Shown: positions 33,224 through 42,535 of the stretch, piece by piece
Position numbering within the stretch: position 1 is the stretch's first letter
Layout of the letters: the number at the start of each line of letters is the position of its first letter
Assembly (NCBI GenBank): GCA_046732255.1
Contig: JBKPMR010000062.1
Span: 51,127-115,126, forward strand
Direction: 5' to 3'
Length of the DNA: 64,000 nt
From: DATBLE01 sp046732255
Lineage (GTDB): Bacteria > Actinomycetota > Thermoleophilia > Gaiellales > Gaiellaceae
The notes under the pieces: model-generated
What the model saw: only the letters and a program-made list of their open reading frames with translations
Database searches by the model: none
What the model was told of the DNA's origin: nothing
Translations under genes and position numbers: made by a program

Positions 33224-34549
33224 GTGGTCGATTCGGTCATCGCGGGCCGGTACCGCCTCGAGCGGCGAATCGGGGCCGGCGGCATGTCCGAGGTGTGGAA
33301 GGCGACGGACAGCGACCTCGATCGGAAGGTGGCCGTCAAGCTGCTCGCATCGGACGCCGACCCCGCCCGCTTCGACCGGGAGGCGCGCGCGGCCGCAGGG
33401 CTTGCCCACGCCAACGTCTGTGCGCTCTACGACTACGGGGATGCCGACGGCCGCCGCTTCATGGTGCTCGAGCTCCTGCCCGGCGGGTCGCTCGACGACC
33501 GGCTCGCGGCGGGTCGGCCGCTTCCCGACGACGAGACGAGGCGAATCGCCGTTGAGATCGCCGCCGGGCTCGCCCACGCGCATCAGCGCGGCGTCGTCCA
33601 TCGCGACCTGAAGCCCGCGAACATCCTGTTCGACGCCGAGGGGCGGGCGAAGATCGCCGACCTCGGAATCGCCCGAACGCGCGGCACCACCGGCCTGACC
33701 GAGGCCGGAACGGTGCTCGGCACGGCCGCGTACATCTCGCCCGAGCAGGCGCGCGGCGATCCGGCTACGTCGGCAAGTGACGTCTACGCGTTCGGCGTGA
33801 TCCTGTTCCGGATGCTCACCGGGCGGCTCCCCTTCGAGGCGGCCGACGCGCTCGCACTCGCCGCGATGCACCGCGACTTGCCGGCGCCCCCGGTGTCCGA
33901 GCTCAGGCCCGATGCGCCGCCGCTCCTGGAGAGCGTGGCCGCGGCGGCGCTCGCGAAGAGCCCGTCCGACCGTCCCGGAGACGGCGCTGCGCTCGTCGCG
34001 GAGCTTGGACCGCCTCCCCTCGACACCGATGCGGAGGCGACCGCCGTCACCGAGATCGTCAGGCCGCCCGCGAGCCGCAGGAAAGGGCTGCTGATCGCAT
34101 TCGCGGTTGCGGCCGTTGCCGCCGCAGGCGTCGGGCTCGCAATGGCATTGACCCTCGGGAATGGAACGACCACGCCCACGGTGTCGACCCCGCGCCCCTC
34201 GACGACGAAGCCTGCACGCCCCGCACCGGTCCTGCCGACCGCGTCGGAACCAACGACCACCGCCGCGACGACCACCGAGCCGCCGACGTCGACCCGGGAG
34301 ACGACCACGACGCGCGCAACTGCCCCGGAGACGACCGTCCCGGCGACGGCCATTCCACCACCGACCGTTCCGACGACAGCCCCGGTGACGACGGCACCGG
34401 CAACGACCGTCGCGCCGCCTCCGACGACGACCGCGGCGACCACAACCGTCCCCACGACGACCGCACCGGCGACCACGACGGCGCCTGCCGACACGACGCC
34501 GACCTCACCGACGGACACGGCGACGACGCCGACCACGTCACCGGGGTAG
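33224..34549 (+). CDS. PknB-like Ser/Thr protein kinase with Thr/Pro-rich outer tail
   Basis: 441 residues from GTG 33224. Kinase domain 9-265: glycine loop IGAGGMSEVWKATD, K39 in VAVKLL, D128 in HRDLKPANI, and D146 in IADLGIAR (DLG in place of DFG), AAYISPEQ. One membrane helix near 287-307, then about 130 residues made almost only of Thr, Pro, Ala and Val, presumably outside the cell and possibly glycosylated. No PASTA domains are found, so the sensing mode differs from classical PknB. It is followed 9 bases later by a glycosyltransferase. Confidence 0.88.
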   Translation: MVDSVIAGRYRLERRIGAGGMSEVWKATDSDLDRKVAVKLLASDADPARFDREARAAAGLAHANVCALYDYGDADGRRFMVLELLPGGSLDDRLAAGRPLPDDETRRIAVEIAAGLAHAHQRGVVHRDLKPANILFDAEGRAKIADLGIARTRGTTGLTEAGTVLGTAAYISPEQARGDPATSASDVYAFGVILFRMLTGRLPFEAADALALAAMHRDLPAPPVSELRPDAPPLLESVAAAALAKSPSDRPGDGAALVAELGPPPLDTDAEATAVTEIVRPPASRRKGLLIAFAVAAVAAAGVGLAMALTLGNGTTTPTVSTPRPSTTKPARPAPVLPTASEPTTTAATTTEPPTSTRETTTTRATAPETTVPATAIPPPTVPTTAPVTTAPATTVAPPPTTTAATTTVPTTTAPATTTAPADTTPTSPTDTATTPTTSPG

Positions 34550-34558
34550 GCTCGCGCC

Positions 34559-35497
34559 GTGATCTCGGTCGTCGTCCCCGTCCACGACGAGGAACGAAGC
34601 GTCGCGCTCCTCTACGACGAGCTCGATTCCGCGCTCCAGCCGCTCGACCGGCCGTGGCAGGCGGTCTTTGTCGACGACGGCTCGACCGACGGGACCTCTG
34701 CGGCGCTGACGCGGCTGCACGCGGCGTACGACAACGTCGTCGTCGTACGGCTCCGGCGCAACTTCGGCAAGGCTGCCGCGCTCGCCGCAGGCTTCGCCCA
34801 GGCGCAGGGTGACGTGATCGTGACGATCGACGGCGATCTCCAGGACGACCCGGCCGAGATCCCGAAGCTCCTTGCGAAGCTCGACGAGGACTTCGACCTG
34901 GTCTCGGGCTGGAAGACGAAGCGCCGCGACCCCCTTCGACGGCGGATCCCGTCGCGCATCTTCAACTCGGTGACCGGCTGGGTATCGGGCGTGCGCCTCC
35001 ACGACATGAACTGCGGCCTCAAGGCCTACCGCGCCGAGGTCGTGCGCGGCCTTCGACTCTACGGCGAGCTGCACCGGTTCATCCCGGTGCTGGCGCACCA
35101 TCGCGGCTACCGGATCGCCGAGGTCCCGGTCAACCACCGGCCGCGCGAGCACGGCCGTTCGCGCTACGGCCTCGAGCGCTACCTGCGCGGATTCTTCGAC
35201 CTGCTGACGGTCGCGTTCATCGGCCGGTACCGGCAGCGGCCGCTCCATCTCTTCGGAGGGCTCGGGCTGCTCCTCTCGTTCGCCGGGGTGGGAATCCTCG
35301 TGTACCTGACGATCGTCAAGGCCCTCGGCCATGCGATCGGCGGCCGGCCGCTGCTGATCCTCGGCGTGCTCCTGGTCGTCGTCGGGATCCAAATCTTCTC
35401 GCTCGGTCTGATCACCGAGCTGATCACGAGCCACCACGAGGAGCGGGTCTCCGAGCGCGAGCGGTCGGAGGCGCTGGTCGAGGAGATCCTCAGCTGA
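34559..35497 (+). CDS. Family 2 glycosyltransferase, polyprenyl-phosphate type
   Basis: 312 residues. GT2 fold with ISVVVPVHDEERSV, VFVDDGSTDGT, GKAAALAAGFAQAQGDVIVTIDGDLQDDP (DxD-like) and a C-terminal pair of helices (about 225-285). This is the DPM1/GtrB/ArnC arrangement, transferring a sugar from a nucleotide to polyprenyl phosphate. NCGLKAYRAEV and NHRPREHGRSRYG support that group. GTG start; stop overlaps the next start as CTGA. Confidence 0.87.
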   Translation: MISVVVPVHDEERSVALLYDELDSALQPLDRPWQAVFVDDGSTDGTSAALTRLHAAYDNVVVVRLRRNFGKAAALAAGFAQAQGDVIVTIDGDLQDDPAEIPKLLAKLDEDFDLVSGWKTKRRDPLRRRIPSRIFNSVTGWVSGVRLHDMNCGLKAYRAEVVRGLRLYGELHRFIPVLAHHRGYRIAEVPVNHRPREHGRSRYGLERYLRGFFDLLTVAFIGRYRQRPLHLFGGLGLLLSFAGVGILVYLTIVKALGHAIGGRPLLILGVLLVVVGIQIFSLGLITELITSHHEERVSERERSEALVEEILS

Positions 35498-36549
35498 GGG
35501 TCCTCTACTTCGGGACCTACGAGCGGTCATACCCCCGTAACGCCCAGGTGATCTCCTGCCTGCGGCGCGTCGGGGTTCAGGTGGTCGAACGCCACGAGCC
35601 CGTCTGGGAGGGGCGGGAGCACAAGTTCGGCGCCGGACCAACCTCGGCAGTCCGGCTGGCGACGGCCGAGGTACGGCTCCGGCGGAGGATCGACGATCAA
35701 TTCGAGGCCGTCCTGGTCGGCTACCCCGGCCACCTCGACTTGGGGGCCGCCCGGCGCGTCGCCGGCGGCCGACCGGTGGTGTTCAACCCGCTCGTGTCGC
35801 TCGCCGACACGCTCGTCTCCGACCGCGGGCGGTTTCGGCCCGGCAGCATTGTCGCGCGGGCCCTCGCTGCGATCGACCGCCACGCCTTCCGCGCCGCCGA
35901 CCTGGTGGTCGCGGACACGGCCGCGCAAGCCGAGTTCTTCCTGACCCTCGGAGCGAGGAGGGTGGAGACGTGCTTCGTCGGTTCCGAGGAGCGTGTGTTC
36001 CAGCCGGGCTGGAGTCGACCGGCGGATTTCACCGCGCTGTTCGTCGGCAAGCTGATCCCGCTACACGGGCTCGAGTCGGTGCTCGCGGCGGCACGCCTTG
36101 CGCCGGAGCTTCGGGTCCGCATCGTGGGGTCGGGTCAGCTCGACCGGCTGCTCGACGAGCGCCCGCCGAACGTCGAGCACGTCCCGTGGGTCGCGTACGA
36201 CCAGCTCCCGGGTGAGCTCCACCGCGCGTCATGCGCGCTCGGGATCTTCGGTACCTCTCCGAAAGCCGCCCGCGTGATCCCGAACAAGGCGTTCCAGGCG
36301 CTCGCCTGCGGCACGCCGCTCGTCACCGCCGACACGCCCGCAGCCCGCGAGCTGCTCCGCGACGGCGAGAGCGCGCTCCTGGTGCCGCCCGGCGACCCCG
36401 AAGCGCTGGCCTCCGCGCTTCGCGGTCTCGCCGCAGGCCCGGAGCTGAGCGTCGCGCTCTCCGAGGGGGGCCTGGCCGCCTACCGAGCCGAGGCGAGCGA
36501 GGACGTCCTCGGTGCGCGCTGGCGCAACCTGATCGAATCGCTTCTGTGA
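35494..36549 (+). CDS. GT-B fold glycosyltransferase (family 4-like)
   Basis: 351 residues. The N-terminus LRVLYFGTYERSYPRNAQVISCLRRVG is the normal opening of this glycosyltransferase group. The C-terminal domain has FVGKLIPLHGLESVLAAARL, RVIPNKAFQALACGTPLVTADTPAARELLRDGESALLVPPGDPEALA, the donor-binding EX7E-like region. No ATG, GTG or TTG covers the conserved start; CTG 35494, whose TGA is the stop of the previous gene, does. The next gene starts at GTG overlapping its stop (GTGA), so four envelope genes are coupled. Confidence 0.85.
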   Translation: MRVLYFGTYERSYPRNAQVISCLRRVGVQVVERHEPVWEGREHKFGAGPTSAVRLATAEVRLRRRIDDQFEAVLVGYPGHLDLGAARRVAGGRPVVFNPLVSLADTLVSDRGRFRPGSIVARALAAIDRHAFRAADLVVADTAAQAEFFLTLGARRVETCFVGSEERVFQPGWSRPADFTALFVGKLIPLHGLESVLAAARLAPELRVRIVGSGQLDRLLDERPPNVEHVPWVAYDQLPGELHRASCALGIFGTSPKAARVIPNKAFQALACGTPLVTADTPAARELLRDGESALLVPPGDPEALASALRGLAAGPELSVALSEGGLAAYRAEASEDVLGARWRNLIESLL

Positions 36550-37964
36550 AACCGAAGGCTCTGCTCTGGGCCGCGATCGCCGCCTACACGGCCGGCTTCG
36601 GGTCGCTCTCGATCCTCAGGCATCGCGCGTTCAACACCGGCCGCTACGACCTCGGGAACATGGTGCAGACGGTCTGGAACACCGCGCACGGGCACTTCCT
36701 GCAGATGACGAGCGGCGACGGCGTCCAGATCTCGCGGCTGGCGGCCCACTTCGATCCGATCCTCGCCGCCTTTGCGCCCCTCTGGTGGATCTGGCCGAGC
36801 CCGGAGATGCTGCTCGTCGTCCAGGCGATCGCCGTCGCACTCGGTGCGCTCCCGGTCTTCTGGCTCGCTCGAAAGCACCTCGGCAGCGAACGGGCCGGCC
36901 TCGCGTTCGCACTCGTCTACCTGCTCTATCCGGCCACGGAGTGGTTGACGCTGAACGAGTTCCACCCGGTGGCGCTCGCCTGTCCCTTGCTTCTGCTCGC
37001 GTTCTGGTACCTGGACGAGGACCGGCTGCTGCCGTTTGCCGTCTGTGCGGCGCTGGCGCTGACCACGAAGGAGGAGGTGGGGCTCGTCGTCGCGGGCATG
37101 GGCGTCTGGTACGCGGTCAAACGACGGCCGCGTGTCGGGACGGCGATCGCGGCTGGCGGCGTGCTCGTGTCCGTCATCGCGATCGCCGTCGTGATCCCGC
37201 ATTTCAACTCGGGTGCCGCTTCCTCGTTCTACGGCCGCTACGACGCGATCGGCGGCTCCGCCGGTGGGATCGCGAAGACCGCGGTCACACATCCCTGGAC
37301 GCTCTTCGAGCAGGCGTTCCAGCACCGCGATCTCCACTACCTGCTGCACCTGCTGGCACCACTGTCGTTCCTGTTCGTGCTCTCGCCGGTTGCGCTCGTC
37401 GCGTTCCTGCCCGAGGCGGCGCTCAACCAGCTCTCGGCGACGACGACGCAGACATCGATCCACTTCCACTACCTGGCGGCGGCGATCCCTCCGCTCATCG
37501 CCGCGACCGTGCTCGGCGCAGCCGCCCTGACGCGCCGCTTCCCGGCCAGAACGGGAGCCGTCCTCGTCACCGCAGTGGCCGTGGCGGTAGCCGCGAACTG
37601 GAAGCTCGGAGCCGTTCCGCTGTGGACGGTCGTGCCCGGCGGCGAGGACTTCCAGGCCCACGATTGGCATCTGACCGACCACGACCGGATCGCCGAACGC
37701 GCGGTCGCCCTGGTTCCCGACGCTGCCGTCGTCAGCTCGACGAATGTCATCGGCGCGCACCTGTCGGCTCGGCGGCGCGTGCTCAGCCTGCCGAAGCTCG
37801 GTGACGCGACGTGGGTGGTCGCAGACGAGACGCGCTCGAGCTACGCCGACCGGGTCGCGCCGCTCCCCTCCGCGGCCGCGCTCGTCCGGCTGCGCCGGAA
37901 CCCCGCCTGGCGGCTCGTCTTCGAGGACGACGGCGTGCTGGTCTTCCACAAAAGGAGTGCGTAG
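36546..37964 (+). CDS. DUF2079 family membrane protein
   Basis: 472 residues with about ten helices from GTG 36546. FNTGRYDLGNMVQTVWNTAHGHFLQMT and HFDPILAAFAPLWWIWPSPEMLLVVQ are hallmark DUF2079 segments, and LYPATEWLTLNEFHPVALACPLLLLAFW follows. The family resembles GT-C glycosyltransferases with a D/E loop after helix 1, and probably uses a lipid-linked sugar. Its final 41 codons overlap the end of the convergent GT87-like gene. Confidence 0.8.
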   Translation: MKPKALLWAAIAAYTAGFGSLSILRHRAFNTGRYDLGNMVQTVWNTAHGHFLQMTSGDGVQISRLAAHFDPILAAFAPLWWIWPSPEMLLVVQAIAVALGALPVFWLARKHLGSERAGLAFALVYLLYPATEWLTLNEFHPVALACPLLLLAFWYLDEDRLLPFAVCAALALTTKEEVGLVVAGMGVWYAVKRRPRVGTAIAAGGVLVSVIAIAVVIPHFNSGAASSFYGRYDAIGGSAGGIAKTAVTHPWTLFEQAFQHRDLHYLLHLLAPLSFLFVLSPVALVAFLPEAALNQLSATTTQTSIHFHYLAAAIPPLIAATVLGAAALTRRFPARTGAVLVTAVAVAVAANWKLGAVPLWTVVPGGEDFQAHDWHLTDHDRIAERAVALVPDAAVVSSTNVIGAHLSARRRVLSLPKLGDATWVVADETRSSYADRVAPLPSAAALVRLRRNPAWRLVFEDDGVLVFHKRSA

Positions 37965-39091
37965 AGGGCGAGCAGCACGAGGTTGCGGGCGAGGAGCGTC
38001 CACGCCTGCGGGCCGACGGCCCACAGGTCGTGGTAGTGGAAGTACCAGCTCTGCGCGAGGGCGAGCGCCGCGAGCAACAGGAGCATCGCCGCGATTCCCC
38101 CGAAGGGAACGAGCGGGATCAACCAGACGACGTATTGAGGCGAGAGCACCTTGGTGAAGGCGAGGAAGCCGGCGACGCTCGCCGCGAACGCGAGCCCGGG
38201 CATCACACTGCGGCGAAGGAGGACGACCGCCGGGGCGAGCGCGGCCAGAACGGCAAGGACGGAGCTCGCCGCCGCGATCCCCCGCGGGAAGTCTCCGGCG
38301 AGATCGCGCGAGATCGCCGGCGCCGTGCTGACGACGTGCGCCTGGTACCAGCCGACCCGGGCCCCGGCAAGCAGGATGCTCGCGCCGAGGCTCTCGGTGT
38401 GGAGGCCACGCCCGACTTGCGCGTCGACGCTGTCCCAGACGCCACCCGCCGAGAGCGCCACCCACGGAACGACCAGCACCACGGCGACCGCGGCGAAGAC
38501 GGCGAGGCTCTCGATCGCCCGGCGGCGCCCCTCCTCCCACCAGAGCCAGACGAGGGCGACCGGGACGAGCAGGATCGCGTAGAGCTTGGCCGCAGCCGCG
38601 GCGCCGAGCAGACCGAGCGCGAGGCGGGGCCGTCCCACGACCAGCGCGGCCACCGCGGCAACGGTGAGGAAGGCGGGCCAGGCGTCGTAGGTGTTCAGCG
38701 AGACGGGCCCGAGCGCGATCGGCGACAGGGCGAGGAAGAGCGCGGAAGTCCAGATCGCCGCCGCCGGCGACCCCGACCGCTCGAGTGCGAAGCACACGCA
38801 GAAGATCGCCCCGATGCAGCAGAGCGCCATCAGCACTTTGAAGATCGTGTCGTACGCGCCGCCCGGCGCCAGCGAGGGCCCGGCGAAGAGCGGGATCGCG
38901 CCGGGCGGATACTCGACGAACACGTCGCGGTACGGGACGTGCCCCGCCAGCAGGGCGTCGCCGTACTGGCGGTAGAGGTGGAGGTCGCGGAACTTCGCGC
39001 TCCGGAAGAGGCCGCCGCTCGGCACCGCCAGGGCCCCGAGCAGGAGCGGGGTGGCGAGCACCGTCGCCCGCAGGGCGGTGGAGCGGCGCAC
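37841..39091 (-). CDS. GT-C membrane glycosyltransferase (GT87/DUF2029-like)
   Basis: 416 residues, about ten helices. FRDLHLYRQYGDALLAGHVPYRDVFVEYPPGAIPLFA carries the acidic loop residues and YPPG motif of GT87 (polyprenol-phosphate-mannose type) enzymes, and LSPQYVVWLIPLVPF is the matching late helix. Probably adds mannose or arabinose-like sugars outside the membrane. The last 38 residues, rich in Ser, Thr and Arg, are encoded antisense to the end of the DUF2079 gene and look like read-through rather than a conserved tail. Confidence 0.8.
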   Translation of the reverse strand: MRRSTALRATVLATPLLLGALAVPSGGLFRSAKFRDLHLYRQYGDALLAGHVPYRDVFVEYPPGAIPLFAGPSLAPGGAYDTIFKVLMALCCIGAIFCVCFALERSGSPAAAIWTSALFLALSPIALGPVSLNTYDAWPAFLTVAAVAALVVGRPRLALGLLGAAAAAKLYAILLVPVALVWLWWEEGRRRAIESLAVFAAVAVVLVVPWVALSAGGVWDSVDAQVGRGLHTESLGASILLAGARVGWYQAHVVSTAPAISRDLAGDFPRGIAAASSVLAVLAALAPAVVLLRRSVMPGLAFAASVAGFLAFTKVLSPQYVVWLIPLVPFGGIAAMLLLLAALALAQSWYFHYHDLWAVGPQAWTLLARNLVLLALYALLLWKTSTPSSSKTSRQAGFRRSRTSAAAEGSGATRSA

Positions 39092-39105
39092 GCGCTAGTG
39101 CTCCA

Positions 39106-41352
39106 CTAAGGAATTGCCGGGCCGCCGATCGTCGTCGTCGCCTCGGTCGTCGCCGGCGGCGGGAGCGTCGGCGGAGGCGGCGGCGGCGCGGTGGTTGCAG
39201 GCGGCACGGTGGTCGGCGGTGGGGGCGGGGGAGCGGTGGTCGTGGTCGGCGCCGTCGTCGGCTGAACCTCGACCGTCGCTTCCTCGGTCGTCGTCCGTGG
39301 TGCGGCTCGCTTCGCGGTCGTCGTCGTGGTCGTGGTTGTGCTCGTCGTCTCGGGAACCGCGCCCGAGAATGCCCACGGGCCCTGGTGGAACTCGCGCCAC
39401 TGCGGCGCCGTGGTCGGGCTCGAGAACTCCTGCGCCGGTGAGTAGCGCACCGCCTGCTCCATGAACCGCCGCCAGATCTCCGCCGGGAAGCTGCCGCCCG
39501 CAACCGCGATCCCGTGCACGTTCTCCATCGGAATCTCGCCCTGCGGGTAGCCGACCCAGACCGTCGCCTCGAGGTTCGGCAGGTAGCCGCAGAACCAGGC
39601 ATCGGCGTGGTCGTCGGTCGTCCCCGTCTTCCCGGCGGCGGGACGGCCGAAGTTCGCGCCCGTGCCGGTTCCGTAGAGGACGTTCTGCCGGAGGATGTCG
39701 GTGACCGTCGCCGCAACCCAGTCCGGGATCACCCGGTCGCGCTCCGCCTGGCCCCACCCCGCCTGGTCGTCCTCCTTCCCGTTCGCGAGGATCACGCGCC
39801 GGATCGCCATCGGCCGCGAGTAGATCCCGCCGGAGGCGAGCGTCGCGTACGCCGAGGCCATGTCCAGCGGCGAGACAGCGTTGGAGCCGAGGCCGATCGA
39901 GGGGACCGGCTGCAGCGGGCTCTGCACGCCGAGCCTGTGGGCCATGTTGGCGACGTTCTGCGGTCCGACGTCGAGCGTCAGCTTCGCGTAGACGGTGTTG
40001 TCCGACTGGAGCGTCGCCTGCTGAACCGAGATCAGGCCCGAGTACGTGTGGCTGTAGGTGGAGACGTCCCAGGCGGGCACCGACGGATCGGGCTGCCAGG
40101 TGAACGGCGCCGACACGTAGCTCGTGCTCGCGGGGTTCATCCCCTGGTCGACCGCCTGCGTGAGCACAAAGGTCTTGAAGGTCGAGCCGGCCTGCCGCCG
40201 CGCCTGGGCGACGAGGTTGAACTCGTTCTGCGCCCGCCCCGGGTAGACCGCCGTCATCGCCCTGATCGCGCCGTTCGCCGGGTTGATCGAGACGACCGCC
40301 GCAGCCGGATCGTCCTTGAGGTAGAGCGTGTCGGTGATCGCCTTCTTCGCAGCCCGCTGGAACGCCGGGTCGATCGTCGTGTACACGCGCAGGCCACCCG
40401 ACTCCACGGTTCGCTCGCCGTACTTCTTGATCAGCTGGTCGCGGACGTAGCTGAAGAAGTAGGGCTCGCGGATCGTCGTGTACAAACGGCCGGGCTTCAG
40501 GTGCAGACTCGGGTCACGGAGGCCCGCCTGGTACGTCTCGTACGAGATGTCGCCGTTGTCGTACATGGACTGGAGAACGTGCGCGCGGCGCTCGAGAGCG
40601 ATCTTCGGGTTCCGGATCGGGTCGTAGGTCGACGGCGCCTGCGGCAGGCCGGCCAGCAACGCCGCCTGCATCATGCTCAGGGTCCGTGCCGGACGAGAGA
40701 AGTAGGTCTGCGCGGCCGCCTCGACGCCGTAGGCGTGGTTGCCGAAGTAGACCTGGTTCATCCAGGTCTGCAGGATCCGGTCCTTCGACCAGTGCTTGCT
40801 GAGCTTGATCGCGAGGCACGTCTCTTTGACCTTCCGCTGAAAGGTCCGCTCGTTGGAGATGTAGAGGTTGCGGACGACCTGCTGCGGAATCGAAGACCCA
40901 CCCTCGACCACCTTGCCCTTGGTGACGTCCCGCCAGAACGCGCGGCCGATGCCCCACCAGTCCACCCCGCCGTGCTGGTAGAAGCGGCGGTCCTCGGTTG
41001 CGATCACGGCCTTCGCCATCCAGGGATTGATCCGCGAGAGCGGAACGGGCTGGCGGTTCCGCTCGGCGGGAATCGAGCCGAGCAGGGTCCCGTCGGCGGC
41101 GTAGACGAACGAGTTCTCACCGATCGAGACCGGCCTGAGCGACGAGAGCGAGCAGCTGCCCCTGAACCCGGCCCAGGCCGCATAGCCACCGAGGCCGAGG
41201 ACGACCGGAACGACGAACAACAGGACGAGCACGATGACGACTGCATTCCGGCGGCCGTGCCGGCGCCCCCGGGCCCGCGCGCGGCGGCGGCGGCCGTAAC
41301 CACTGGGCGGGCCGGCGCTTCCGTTCTGCCTCGGCGCCCGTGACGGGCTCAT
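39106..41352 (-). CDS. Class A penicillin-binding protein (PBP1A type)
   Basis: 748 residues. Short basic cytoplasmic part, one helix (about 37-58), glycosyltransferase domain with E120 in ATEDRRFYQHGG and GGSSIPQQVVRNL, then transpeptidase domain with GSTFK near 390, SDN near 448 and KTGT near 573. It polymerises and crosslinks peptidoglycan. The C-terminal 80 residues are Thr- and Pro-rich with runs of T and P, similar to the kinase tail at 34.2-34.5 kb. The stop is 14 bases from the GT87-like gene upstream end. Confidence 0.92.
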   Translation of the reverse strand: MSPSRAPRQNGSAGPPSGYGRRRRARARGRRHGRRNAVVIVLVLLFVVPVVLGLGGYAAWAGFRGSCSLSSLRPVSIGENSFVYAADGTLLGSIPAERNRQPVPLSRINPWMAKAVIATEDRRFYQHGGVDWWGIGRAFWRDVTKGKVVEGGSSIPQQVVRNLYISNERTFQRKVKETCLAIKLSKHWSKDRILQTWMNQVYFGNHAYGVEAAAQTYFSRPARTLSMMQAALLAGLPQAPSTYDPIRNPKIALERRAHVLQSMYDNGDISYETYQAGLRDPSLHLKPGRLYTTIREPYFFSYVRDQLIKKYGERTVESGGLRVYTTIDPAFQRAAKKAITDTLYLKDDPAAAVVSINPANGAIRAMTAVYPGRAQNEFNLVAQARRQAGSTFKTFVLTQAVDQGMNPASTSYVSAPFTWQPDPSVPAWDVSTYSHTYSGLISVQQATLQSDNTVYAKLTLDVGPQNVANMAHRLGVQSPLQPVPSIGLGSNAVSPLDMASAYATLASGGIYSRPMAIRRVILANGKEDDQAGWGQAERDRVIPDWVAATVTDILRQNVLYGTGTGANFGRPAAGKTGTTDDHADAWFCGYLPNLEATVWVGYPQGEIPMENVHGIAVAGGSFPAEIWRRFMEQAVRYSPAQEFSSPTTAPQWREFHQGPWAFSGAVPETTSTTTTTTTTAKRAAPRTTTEEATVEVQPTTAPTTTTAPPPPPPTTVPPATTAPPPPPPTLPPPATTEATTTIGGPAIP

Positions 41353-42074
41353 GCAAAGAGCCCTGAGGCGCGAAGGCAGCGGTGCGCCCGGAGGCGGAGA
41401 TCGTGCTGGAGCCGCTCGGCGTTCGATGGATCGGCGGCCAGCGCACGCACGGTGATCGTCGCGTTGCCGTCGAGGCCGCTGACGAACACCTCGGGCTCAC
41501 GCTGGTCGGCGAGCTCGCCGTCCAACAATCCGATCACGTGCTCGAGGTCGGAGCTCAGAGGAAGTTGCACCGTGATCTCTGCTCGCTGGGCGCGCTGGAC
41601 GATGGTGGCGTTCCTGATGGTATCCGAGGCCAACTTCTCGTTCGGCACGACGAAGCGGGTGTCGTCGTCGGTCCGGATGAAGGTGTACGTAAGCGTGATC
41701 TCCTCGACCGTCCCTTCGACTCCCTCGAAGGTGACCCGGTCGCCGATGCGCAGGGGCTGCGTGAACGCAATCAGGATCCCGGCGACGAAGTTCCCGAGCG
41801 TCCGCTGCGAGGCGAGGCCGACGACGATCGCGATCACCGCGCCGGAGGCGAGCAGCGCGCCCGCGACCGCCCGAACCTGAGGGAAGACGAGCAGCGCCGA
41901 CAGGACCGCGATGAAGATGATCAGCGCCGTCACTGCGCGACGCAGGACGCGGTAGCGGGTCTCGGCGCCCGCCCGGAGCTGCACGCTGCGCATCGCGACG
42001 TCGGCCACCTTCGCGAGCACGAGGGCGGCAGCGATCACGACCGCGGCGATGGTTGCGCGTTCCCAGAAAGGCAT
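41349..42074 (-). CDS. MscS-family mechanosensitive channel
   Basis: 241 residues. Three helices, the third being VAGALLASGAVIAIVVGLASQRTLGNFVAGILIAF (pore helix with small residues), then RIGDRVTFEGVEGTVEEITLTYTFIRTDDDTRFVVPNEKLASDTIRN, the MscS beta domain. It relieves osmotic pressure. The stop overlaps the PBP start (ATGA-type 4-base overlap). Confidence 0.88.
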   Translation of the reverse strand: MPFWERATIAAVVIAAALVLAKVADVAMRSVQLRAGAETRYRVLRRAVTALIIFIAVLSALLVFPQVRAVAGALLASGAVIAIVVGLASQRTLGNFVAGILIAFTQPLRIGDRVTFEGVEGTVEEITLTYTFIRTDDDTRFVVPNEKLASDTIRNATIVQRAQRAEITVQLPLSSDLEHVIGLLDGELADQREPEVFVSGLDGNATITVRALAADPSNAERLQHDLRLRAHRCLRASGLFA

Positions 42075-42117
42075 CCGGCTGCTCTATTCGACACCGCGCA
42101 CAGCGATCCTTAGAGCC

Positions 42118-42513
42118 CTAGATCGGCCGGCGGCCGGCGTACCCGTCCTCGTAGCGGTGCCAGAAGGCGACCTCGTCCTCTCCGAGCTGCCAGCAGAGGA
42201 GCACGTCCTCGCCGTCGCGTACCGAGGGGAAGTCGACGAGACCCGAATCGAGATCCTTGACGACCACGCCGAGCGCCTGGATCTGCTCGAGCGCCCGGGC
42301 GAGGGTGGTCGCGCGGCGGCTGACGAGATCCTGCACCTCGGCGAGCTGCGCGGGCGGAAGACCGCCGCCGTTCCCGGAGATGCGGGCGTTCACCTCCTCC
42401 GCGCCCTCCTGCGCCTTGTCGAGCGCGCGCTTGGCCGCGACCATCTCCTCGACGAGCGGTCGCAGCTCCGTCAGCGCGTCGTTCGCCTCCTTGGGTGTGA
42501 AGATCCGCTGCAC
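42118..42513 (-). CDS. DUF2203 family protein
   Basis: 131 residues from GTG 42513. RIFTPKEANDALTELRPLVEEM at the N-terminus and LLCWQLGEDEVAFWHRYEDGYAGR at the C-terminus define DUF2203, a helical cytosolic family of unknown function with possible metal ligands (C, H, E). The longer start at 42552 would run into the divergent PIG-V-like gene, so the GTG is preferred. Confidence 0.83.
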   Translation of the reverse strand: MQRIFTPKEANDALTELRPLVEEMVAAKRALDKAQEGAEEVNARISGNGGGLPPAQLAEVQDLVSRRATTLARALEQIQALGVVVKDLDSGLVDFPSVRDGEDVLLCWQLGEDEVAFWHRYEDGYAGRRPI

Positions 42514-42535
42514 CTGCGAAGTATCATCGAGCCGC

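Noticed and set aside
36480..39716. A minus-strand open frame of 1078 codons across DUF2079 and PBP1A
   Set aside because: It lies antisense or out of frame to three clear genes, is extremely Arg/Pro-rich and matches no family. Long shadow frames are expected at this GC content.
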